Shown here: in pieces, positions 1 to 5,232 of the stretch
Numbering within the stretch: the stretch's first letter is position 1
Layout of the letters: each line of letters opens with the position of its first letter
Source: Bacteroides sp. UBA7333
GTDB taxonomy: Bacteria > Bacteroidota > Bacteroidia > Bacteroidales > Bacteroidaceae
Length of the DNA: 5,232 nt
Reading direction: 5' to 3'
Assembly (NCBI GenBank): GCA_002471195.1
Contig: DKPN01000026.1
Coordinates: 1 to 5,232, forward strand
Position numbers and translations under genes: made by a program
The notes under the pieces: model-generated
Database searches by the model: none
Seen by the model: only the letters and a program-made list of their open reading frames with translations
What the model was told of the DNA's origin: nothing

Positions 1-16
1 TCGCCGTTTTTCAGAG

Positions 17-52
17 AAAGCCTCTTAAGCATCAAGCTTGAGAGGCTTTTTT
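17..52 (+). terminator. Rho-independent terminator of an upstream gene outside the window
   Basis: Bases 17-30 pair with 36-49 in an uninterrupted 14-bp stem with a single T-G wobble (26/40), around a 5-base loop (31-35). A run of six T (47-52) begins inside the 3' arm and continues past it. The GC-rich core (GCCTCT/AGAGGC) followed directly by the T-run is the classic intrinsic terminator form and points to + strand transcription arriving from before base 1. The gene it ends is not in the window. It also insulates the genes downstream from upstream readthrough. Seen directly in the sequence; the assignment as terminator is secure by form. Confidence 0.9.
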
Positions 53-437
53 GCGTTCATGCTATGGCAATATATATCGTATCTGTATTCTTATCTATTT
101 AAAATTCAACGCTGCTTTATAAAGCATATTCAATTATTGGTTGATACTGCAGAATAAAATATTTTGGATATCTGGAAAATCGAATTTATTTTATTATCCA
201 ATTGGCTAAAAACACATATAAATAACAATTGTATTAAACAAAAAGATATATTTGCACATGTCAACACACACACTATCGATATGTTAAAAAAATATGGATA
301 GCGATTTCAATCTAGACAAACATTATTTATGGTATATATTCTAGCATTTGTATCTATAACTACGGTTAAAGATTATAGGGGAAATATGCTCTGCATTACG
401 AGTCAGAATTTTATTTCTGAAAACATATAGCTGATAA
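53..437. other. Non-coding AT-rich region upstream of the regulator gene
   Basis: This 385-base stretch lies between the upstream terminator and the response-regulator start. No reading frame of useful length or recognisable protein was seen on either strand. It contains a perfect Bacteroides-type -7 element at 247-254 (annotated separately), two 8-bp palindromes (CCAATTGG at 198-205 and ACAATTGT at 225-232) and a 14-codon mini-ORF at 386-430. The length, the AT-richness and the position before a two-component operon suit a promoter-plus-leader region. No riboswitch or other structured RNA that I recognise is present. Confidence 0.7.
228..254 (+). promoter_or_regulatory. Candidate promoter for the regulator-kinase operon
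   Basis: Bases 247-254 read TATATTTG, a perfect match to the Bacteroides primary-sigma -7 consensus TAnnTTTG. The -33 element (TTTG, normally about 19-21 bases upstream) is not well matched. The nearest similar string is ATTG at 228-231, only 15 bases away. If it is used, transcription would start near 260 and leave a leader of roughly 175 bases before the start codon at 438. No other full -7 match was noticed closer to the gene. AT-rich DNA yields chance matches, so confidence is moderate. Confidence 0.4.
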
Positions 438-1118
438 ATGAAAACACTTATAATAGAAGACAATAAAGATTTATTGAAATTGATAATCTCATATCTAACA
501 AACGAAGGATATGTCTGTGAAGGAGTAGAATGCTTTTCGGAGGCGATGGAAAAAATTCATTTATACGAATATGACTGTATTTTGCTCGATATAAGCCTAC
601 CTGATGGGTCTGGGCTTGATATATTAAGTGAACTCAATACGATGGGAAAACAAGATGGAGTATTAATTATATCTGCGAAAGATTCACTTGATGATAGACT
701 TGTAGGATTAAAACTCGGTGCTGATGATTATTTGGTAAAACCTTTCCATTTGGCGGAATTATCCATGCGCGTATTTTCAATTATCAGACGAAAAAAATTT
801 AACCGAAATAATTATATAAAATATGATGATTTCTGTGTCGATTTAACACAACGCGTTGTTTATTATGAAGATATCGAAACGGTGCGTCTTTCACCCAAAG
901 AATGGCAACTTTTATTATATCTTATCTCTTCTCCAAGACGAATTTTTACAAAAGATGAAATAGCCGAATATCTTATGGGCGATCATGGTTATTCCTTTGG
1001 AGGATTTGACTGTGTTTATGCACACATAAAGAATTTAAAAAAGAAATTAAAAACCGCCGGATGTACCGAGTATATAAAAACGATACATGGTATGGGATAT
1101 CGATTTAATCCTGAATAA
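438..1118 (+). CDS. OmpR-family two-component response regulator
   Basis: This cytoplasmic DNA-binding regulator is phosphorylated by its partner kinase and then binds promoters. The 226 residues are the normal length for the OmpR/PhoB family. Residues 1-115 form the receiver domain: acidic pocket E7-D8, phospho-acceptor D51 in LLDISLPDGSG, the switch Ser at S79 (ISA), and K101 in VKPF. Residues about 125-224 form the winged-helix effector domain, with the LSPKEWQLLLYL helix (151-162), the recognition helix around D191-K203 (CVYAHIKNLKKKL) and the C-terminal wing ending in GMGYRF (218-223). All catalytic receiver residues are present. The start is firm: an in-frame TAA lies immediately before ATG 438, and the next Met (37) would remove the acidic pocket. 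There is no Shine-Dalgarno, as is usual in Bacteroidota. The kinase gene follows after 9 bases, so the two are almost certainly co-transcribed. The target genes are inferred, most likely the neighbouring barrel gene. Confidence 0.95.
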   Translation: MKTLIIEDNKDLLKLIISYLTNEGYVCEGVECFSEAMEKIHLYEYDCILLDISLPDGSGLDILSELNTMGKQDGVLIISAKDSLDDRLVGLKLGADDYLVKPFHLAELSMRVFSIIRRKKFNRNNYIKYDDFCVDLTQRVVYYEDIETVRLSPKEWQLLLYLISSPRRIFTKDEIAEYLMGDHGYSFGGFDCVYAHIKNLKKKLKTAGCTEYIKTIHGMGYRFNPE

Positions 1119-1127
1119 CAGATAATA

Positions 1128-2417
1128 ATGAAACTACTTCAAAAAACAACAGGTTTATATTTAATACTTTCTGTGGTAATTTTTGCCATAAGTATTCCTG
1201 TTTTCTATACTATTGTTGAAAGACTTTGGATGATCGATATGGATGAATCGTTACTTTTTCAAAAAGAAAAAATTATTCTCGGAATAGAGAAATACGATAT
1301 AAAACCTCAAGATATAGAGTCATTTTCTATTTTTTTAAATCATTTTGATGTTGGAGTAGAAATACAACCATCGCAGGAAACTCTTTGCAAAGGAGATTTT
1401 ATTTCTACTATGCAATATTACGATGAAGTTAGAGGTCATATTGAACCATTTAGGATACTAAAAACTCAAATAAAAATAAACGATCATATATACGACTTAA
1501 TTATTAGCAAGGATCTAGTTGAAAGTGAAGATTTAATTATGGGTATTGCTGCTGTACAAGCGATCCTTTTTTTCATTCTTTTGGCACTTATAATGATGGC
1601 TATCACATTTTATTCGAAAAAAGTATGGCGACCATTTTATAGCATCATCGAACAGTTGAAGCGGATAAAAATAAACTCAGTTGACGATGTCATTTTTTAT
1701 AAAACAAATGTGTCGGAGTTTAGAGACCTACAAATATCTGTCGATTACCTTGTGAGAAGAAATCGTGAAATTTTCAATTTGCAGAAAGAATTTACTGAAA
1801 ATGCGTCACATGAAATTCAAACACCTCTTTCTGTAATAAAAAATTACACAGATATATTGCTTTCAAATCCTAGTATAACAGCAAATGAGTTATCTTGTAT
1901 TGAAGGTATAAATAGAAATATAAGGAATGTTACCAATATAAATAAAAATTTATTATTGCTTTCAAAAATAGATAATAGGCAATTTGAAAATAATGATATA
2001 GTCAATCTCTCTCAAGTGTTACAAAATAGATGTAACCTATTCGAGGAAGAAGTCAATTTAATGGGAAAACGTTTTATTTTGACAATTGAAGAAAATGTGA
2101 TGATTACTGCAAATGTTTTTTTAGTAAATTCATTGATTACTAATCTAATTGTAAATGCTATACAACACAGTAAAAATGAAGAAAGTATTAGCATATCATT
2201 GACAAATCATTTATTCGTGATTTCTAATATAGCTACCGATAACCCCTTGCCAGTAGAGAAAATCTTTAATCGTTTTTACAAACATGATACTAAGTCGAAA
2301 GGCTCTGGATTGGGATTAGCTATTGTACACAAAATTTGTAAGGTTTTGAACTATGAAATAATTTATAGTTTTACTGTACCTAATTTACATTCTTTTCAAC
2401 TAATATTTCACAAATAG
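1128..2417 (+). CDS. Membrane sensor histidine kinase paired with the upstream regulator
   Basis: This inner-membrane sensor autophosphorylates on His and passes the phosphate to the upstream regulator. Of its 429 residues, TM1 spans about 9-30 and TM2 about 136-162, enclosing a periplasmic segment of about 105 residues that matches no sensor fold I recognise. A degenerate HAMP-like linker (about 163-215) leads to the dimerisation and phospho-acceptor helices, with H228 in SHEIQTPL and T232 at the usual phosphatase position. The ATPase domain has an N-box (NLIVNAIQH, N339/N343), an F-box (IFNRFYK, 379-385) and a G2 box (GSGLGL, 392-397). The G1 box is atypical: where DxG is expected the sequence has N367-I-A369. 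Similar loss of the Asp is known to me from other Bacteroidota kinases, so activity is still likely but unproven. The ATG at 1128 follows the regulator stop by 9 bases in the same frame. No Shine-Dalgarno is visible. The role is secure; the signal is unknown. Confidence 0.93.
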   Translation: MKLLQKTTGLYLILSVVIFAISIPVFYTIVERLWMIDMDESLLFQKEKIILGIEKYDIKPQDIESFSIFLNHFDVGVEIQPSQETLCKGDFISTMQYYDEVRGHIEPFRILKTQIKINDHIYDLIISKDLVESEDLIMGIAAVQAILFFILLALIMMAITFYSKKVWRPFYSIIEQLKRIKINSVDDVIFYKTNVSEFRDLQISVDYLVRRNREIFNLQKEFTENASHEIQTPLSVIKNYTDILLSNPSITANELSCIEGINRNIRNVTNINKNLLLLSKIDNRQFENNDIVNLSQVLQNRCNLFEEEVNLMGKRFILTIEENVMITANVFLVNSLITNLIVNAIQHSKNEESISISLTNHLFVISNIATDNPLPVEKIFNRFYKHDTKSKGSGLGLAIVHKICKVLNYEIIYSFTVPNLHSFQLIFHK

Positions 2418-2448
2418 GGATATTCTAATTTTTTTCAGAAACGTATGT

Positions 2449-2485
2449 TTTATTTGTACACTTAATAATATAAAACCTGTACAAA
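2449..2485 (+). promoter_or_regulatory. Inverted repeat TTTGTACA/TGTACAAA and possible promoter before the barrel gene
   Basis: Bases 2453-2460 (TTTGTACA) are the exact reverse complement of 2478-2485 (TGTACAAA), separated by 17 bases. The right arm ends at the base before ATG 2486. Each arm carries the self-palindromic hexamer TGTACA, and the two hexamers lie 23 bp apart, about two helical turns. The string TTTATTTG at 2449-2456 matches the Bacteroides -7 element TAnnTTTG except at one position, and overlaps the left arm. No good -33 TTTG is seen. The arrangement suits either an operator over the start of transcription or, in readthrough RNA, a weak hairpin closing on the start codon. The repeat is seen directly; binding by the neighbouring regulator is inference. 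Confidence 0.4.
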
Positions 2486-4897
2486 ATGAAACATCTTAAA
2501 TTAATTATCTTTTTAATAATGGGTATTGTGTCTCAGACATCATTTGCCCAATTTTCAATTTCTGGTAGGGTATTGGATAGAGATTCAAGAACTCCTATGG
2601 AATATGCTACTGTATCTATTCTAAATGCTAACGATAGTATTATTAACGGGGTTATCACCAATGATAAAGGCCGTTTTATAATATCCGACTTTATAGCTGA
2701 TAGTTATATACTGGTTTTTTCTTATATTGGATATGATTCTGATACTTTAAAAATATCAATTAATGATGCAGATACTATTTATGAAATTGATGATATAATG
2801 CTTCGTGAGAACGCAGCCACAATAAATGAAGTTATTGTTACTGGAAAGTTAGATATCGTTTCAGGAAAATTAGAAAAGAAAATATTCAATCTTCACGACA
2901 ATATATCTCAGTCGGGTGGTTCTGTATTGGAAGCAATGCGTAATCTTCCAGGTATTGCAATCAATGAAGACGGTAAAGTTTTATTGAGAGGAAGCGATAA
3001 AGTGCTAGTACTTATCGATGGAAGACAATCTTCTTTGACAGGCTTTGGCAATCAAAAGGGATTAGATAATATTTCTGCATCCAACATTGCGCGTATTGAA
3101 ATAATCAATAATCCTTCTGCTAAATATGATTCCCAAGGGATGGCAGGTATTATTAACATTATATATAAAAATGATACCAAAATAGGATTGAACGGTGAGG
3201 CAGGATTCAATTTTGGTTTGGGCGAATTAACGAATAGAAAAAGTAACTTATCAGGTATCATGGATAAATATTCGTTCACACCCAAATATAATCCATCTAT
3301 TAGCTTAAATTATCGAACCGAAAAAATAAATTTATTTCTGCAATCTGATGCAATGTTTAGAAAAAAAGTGAATTGCAATGAGTTTATAACTCGAAAATAT
3401 GCGGACGAAGCACTTGATGTTATCTCTCAATTTCTAGAAAATCGTACTCAACAGCAATATACGGTGAAATTAGGTATGGATTGGTTTATTTCGGACAAGG
3501 ATTTAATTACTCTTTATGGTTTATTTGAGGATGAATATCATATAGATCGTGGTCATGTGCCTTATGATTATTTAAATGGTACTGGGCGGAAAAGATTTTG
3601 GAAATGGGCAGAAGATGAGCGCACATGGGCTATGAATTATAGCGCAAATTATAGGCATTGTTTTGTCGAAGACGGACATTCATTAGAGGGAATGTTTATG
3701 TATGTCCATGGGGTAGAGGATGAGCTGTTTCCTTTTAGTGACTCTACTGCTACTCGTACTTCCACGGATAAAACAAAACTAACTGCGAGAGAAAAAATTG
3801 TCACCTTAAAAGTCGATTACGCTAAACCCTTGCTAGGAGGACGTTTTGAAGTAGGTACGAAGATTCAATTGCGTAACATACCCATATCATACAACATTTT
3901 TCCAGGTCAAAATTCAATATTAGATCCTAATATTGGTACGTGGTCAAAATATAAAGAGAATATATATTCATTATATGCTAATTACTACTATGAATCTAAA
4001 TTTTTTAATGTAGAAGCTGGACTTCGTGCTGAAGATGCATCAATAAAATATAAGATTGATCCGGCAAATATTTATTATAAACACGATGATTCTTATAATA
4101 AGCTATCTTTATTTCCCAATATACGTATTTCTTTGAATATAATTGAAAATCATAAACTATCTCTATTTTATAATCGCAGGGTAGATCGACCCACTGAATT
4201 TGATTTACGCCCATTTCCGAAGTACGATGATCCTGAAATTCTTAAAACTGGCAATCCATATTTAAAGCCTCAATTTACTCAGCTTTGTGAGATTGCATAT
4301 AAATCAAATTGGAAAAGTGGATCATTCTTTATTTCAGCCTATTATAAATTAATAACTGATCTTTTTACTCGTATTTATACGAATGATATTTCTCAACCGG
4401 AGATAATTAATGCCGTGACACAGAATCTTGGTGAAGGGCGCAATTATGGAACAGAAATAGTCGTAGAACAACAACTAAATTCACGATGGAAATTTAATGC
4501 TGGATTTAATTGGTATAGAAATGCTATTAATAGTTTTGATGGTACTATCATTTATCCAACCAATCAGTCTTTTTCATTTGGAAAAACGGTCGGGAATACG
4601 TGGAATATTAAATTAAACACTTTTATCAAATTGTTGAAAAACTTAGATTTACAGGCTTCCTATATATATTATGCAAAAGATATTATTCCACAGGGAGAAA
4701 TTGCCGGCCGTGGATCATTAGATTTAGGTTTTCGCAAGACATCTTTCAATGGTAAAGCTGAATTCTTTTTGTCGGCAACCGATATACTCAATACGTTTGG
4801 TATAAAGCAAACTCTTTATAGCAATGACTTGATTATCTTTAAAGATAATTACATGGAAAGTCAGCATATTACAATCGGGGCAAAATATAAGTTCTAA
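2486..4897 (+). CDS. Outer-membrane beta-barrel, TonB-receptor-like protein (OMP_b-brl_3 type)
   Basis: This protein probably sits in the outer membrane as a gated beta-barrel for uptake or sensing of an unknown ligand. Of its 803 residues, 1-21 are a signal peptide (hydrophobic 5-16, likely cleavage after SFA). Residues about 23-108 are a carboxypeptidase-regulatory-like beta-sandwich (ISGRVLD, NDKGRF, SYIGYD). INEVIVTG (113-120) marks the linker before the plug and may serve as a TonB box. The plug spans about 130-228, with GGSVLEAMRNLPG, LLRGSDKVLVLIDGR, ARIEIINNPSAKYDS and GMAGIINI. The barrel runs from about 235 to the end and carries family signatures RRVDRPT (564-570) and GNPYLKPQF (589-597). 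The last residue is Phe, as expected for BAM-inserted barrels. The length is typical and the gene is intact. The start is the first ATG after an in-frame TAA (2471-2473) and directly opens the signal peptide. It lies 68 bases after the kinase gene, so it may be read through, driven by its own promoter, or both. No SusD-like partner is in the window, so glycan import of the SusC type is not supported. Confidence 0.93.
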   Translation: MKHLKLIIFLIMGIVSQTSFAQFSISGRVLDRDSRTPMEYATVSILNANDSIINGVITNDKGRFIISDFIADSYILVFSYIGYDSDTLKISINDADTIYEIDDIMLRENAATINEVIVTGKLDIVSGKLEKKIFNLHDNISQSGGSVLEAMRNLPGIAINEDGKVLLRGSDKVLVLIDGRQSSLTGFGNQKGLDNISASNIARIEIINNPSAKYDSQGMAGIINIIYKNDTKIGLNGEAGFNFGLGELTNRKSNLSGIMDKYSFTPKYNPSISLNYRTEKINLFLQSDAMFRKKVNCNEFITRKYADEALDVISQFLENRTQQQYTVKLGMDWFISDKDLITLYGLFEDEYHIDRGHVPYDYLNGTGRKRFWKWAEDERTWAMNYSANYRHCFVEDGHSLEGMFMYVHGVEDELFPFSDSTATRTSTDKTKLTAREKIVTLKVDYAKPLLGGRFEVGTKIQLRNIPISYNIFPGQNSILDPNIGTWSKYKENIYSLYANYYYESKFFNVEAGLRAEDASIKYKIDPANIYYKHDDSYNKLSLFPNIRISLNIIENHKLSLFYNRRVDRPTEFDLRPFPKYDDPEILKTGNPYLKPQFTQLCEIAYKSNWKSGSFFISAYYKLITDLFTRIYTNDISQPEIINAVTQNLGEGRNYGTEIVVEQQLNSRWKFNAGFNWYRNAINSFDGTIIYPTNQSFSFGKTVGNTWNIKLNTFIKLLKNLDLQASYIYYAKDIIPQGEIAGRGSLDLGFRKTSFNGKAEFFLSATDILNTFGIKQTLYSNDLIIFKDNYMESQHITIGAKYKF

Positions 4898-5232
4898 ATT
4901 TGTTTTTTCAAAAAAATGCGGATTATATCTCTTCGACAATTCTTTCATATTGTCTTATTTAACCTATATTTAAATTCGCCCTCTAGTAAATACTGAGGTG
5001 TGAATTCCTTTATAATTGTAGAGAATTTGTCAATTTTTATTATTTGACTGATATTATAATTTCTCAAATTTTTAAATAGGCGATATTTTATTATCTATCA
5101 TAATAATGAAATATCGCCTATTTAAAAGCCTTATTTTTTCTATTTAGGTTAGCTTTATTAATTATTGAAACTCCATTATTAGCTTATTATATTTTTAATA
5201 TATAGATTTATTAACCCCCTTCTACGCGCGCG
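4898..5232. other. Non-coding AT-rich region after the barrel gene
   Basis: These 335 bases carry no convincing gene. Just after the stop there is a small hairpin (GACAAT 4935-4940 with ATTGTC 4949-4954, 8-base loop) followed by TTATTT, which is a weak terminator at best. The large hairpin at 5070-5127 is annotated separately. The last 20 bases become GC-rich and end in CGCGCGCG. Read on the minus strand they end a short open stretch (A-R-V-E-G-G, stop at 5213-5211) that could be the C-terminus of a convergent gene, but six codons cannot establish it. Confidence 0.6.
5070..5127 (+). terminator. Long hairpin, probable (possibly bidirectional) transcription terminator
   Basis: Bases 5070-5094 pair with 5103-5127 through 25 consecutive pairs, with one T-G wobble (5089/5108) and an 8-base loop. 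The only GC-rich part is GGCG/CGCC in the outer half (5079-5082 with 5115-5118). A T-rich run (5131-5139) follows a few bases past the 3' arm, and the complementary strand also has T-rich flanks, so it could stop transcription from both sides. It lies about 170 bases after the barrel-gene stop, which is far but acceptable for a terminator between convergent genes. The hairpin is seen directly; the function is inferred. Confidence 0.6.

Noticed and set aside
1..28. Possible C-terminal codons of an upstream gene (frame ending at TAA 26-28)
   Set aside because: Only eight codons are visible and the stop would sit inside the terminator stem. Other frames are equally open, so no partial gene can be supported.
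198..232. Two 8-bp palindromes (CCAATTGG and ACAATTGT) upstream of the candidate promoter
   Set aside because: Palindromes centred on AATT are frequent by chance in such AT-rich DNA. The two differ in their flanks and are 27 bp apart, which is not helical phasing.
258..287. Nine-codon ORF right after the -7 element
   Set aside because: It would start at or before the predicted transcription start, has no ribosome-binding context and is trivially short.
313..356. Imperfect inverted repeat TAGACAAA / TTTGTATCTA upstream of the regulator
   Set aside because: It needs a two-base bulge and has a 26-base AT-rich spacer, so it is too weak to call an operator.
2012..2194. Minus-strand ORF of 60 residues inside the kinase gene
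   Set aside because: It lies wholly antisense to the conserved ATPase domain, has no recognisable domain or promoter, and is explained by AT-rich coding sequence read backwards.
1553..2329. Additional TGTACA hexamers inside the kinase gene (1553-1558 and 2324-2329)
   Set aside because: They are single, lie within conserved coding sequence and lack the paired spacing seen at 2455-2483. They also show that the bare hexamer is not rare here, which weakens but does not remove the operator idea.
3052..3285. Minus-strand ORF of 77 residues inside the barrel gene
   Set aside because: It is antisense to the conserved plug region of the barrel gene and shows no independent coding features.
4005..4214. 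Minus-strand ORF of 69 residues inside the barrel gene
   Set aside because: It is antisense to conserved barrel strands, including the RRVDRPT motif, and is a shadow frame.
2486..4897. SusC-type glycan importer as the identity of the barrel protein
   Set aside because: The protein is shorter than usual SusC proteins (about 1000 residues), carries OMP_b-brl_3-type motifs, and no SusD-like lipoprotein gene follows.
4724..4948. Minus-strand ORF of 74 residues overlapping the 3' end of the barrel gene
   Set aside because: Most of it is antisense to the conserved C-terminal barrel strands. The CPDC pair it contains is isolated and no domain is recognisable. The part outside the barrel gene is only about 50 bases.

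Overview
The window looks like a piece of an AT-rich Bacteroidota (probably Bacteroidales) chromosome. The main reason is the large gene product. It combines a carboxypeptidase-regulatory-like N-terminal extension, a TonB-receptor-type plug and an OMP_b-brl_3-type beta-barrel, a combination typical of this phylum. The histidine kinase H-box (SHEIQTPL) also has a form common in the phylum. No start codon has a well-placed Shine-Dalgarno sequence; all three are preceded by short A/T-rich runs, as is usual there. The species and gene names cannot be determined from the sequence.

Layout: (1) 1-52 holds a strong rho-independent terminator belonging to a gene outside the window. (2) 53-437 is non-coding and AT-rich, with one perfect match to the Bacteroides -7 promoter element at 247-254 and a 14-codon mini-ORF just before the first gene. 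(3) 438-1118 encodes an OmpR-family response regulator. (4) 1128-2417 encodes its membrane sensor histidine kinase, 9 bases downstream. (5) 2418-2485 is a 68-base gap with an 8-bp inverted repeat (TTTGTACA / TGTACAAA) ending directly against the next start codon. (6) 2486-4897 encodes an 803-residue outer-membrane beta-barrel protein. (7) 4898-5232 is non-coding and AT-rich, with a 25-bp-stem hairpin at 5070-5127 that probably ends the unit. The last 20 bases turn GC-rich and may be the tail of a convergent gene.

Likely logic: the kinase senses an envelope or periplasmic signal through a short domain of about 105 residues and phosphorylates the regulator. The regulator then controls transcription, most plausibly including the adjacent outer-membrane receptor-like gene. 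All three genes lie on the same strand between two terminators, so the locus looks like a self-contained sense-and-respond module. Its signal and transported ligand cannot be read from the sequence. I see no mobile element, CRISPR array, tRNA, rRNA or clearly new type of system. The most useful leads are the inverted repeat before the barrel gene and the altered G1 box of the kinase.
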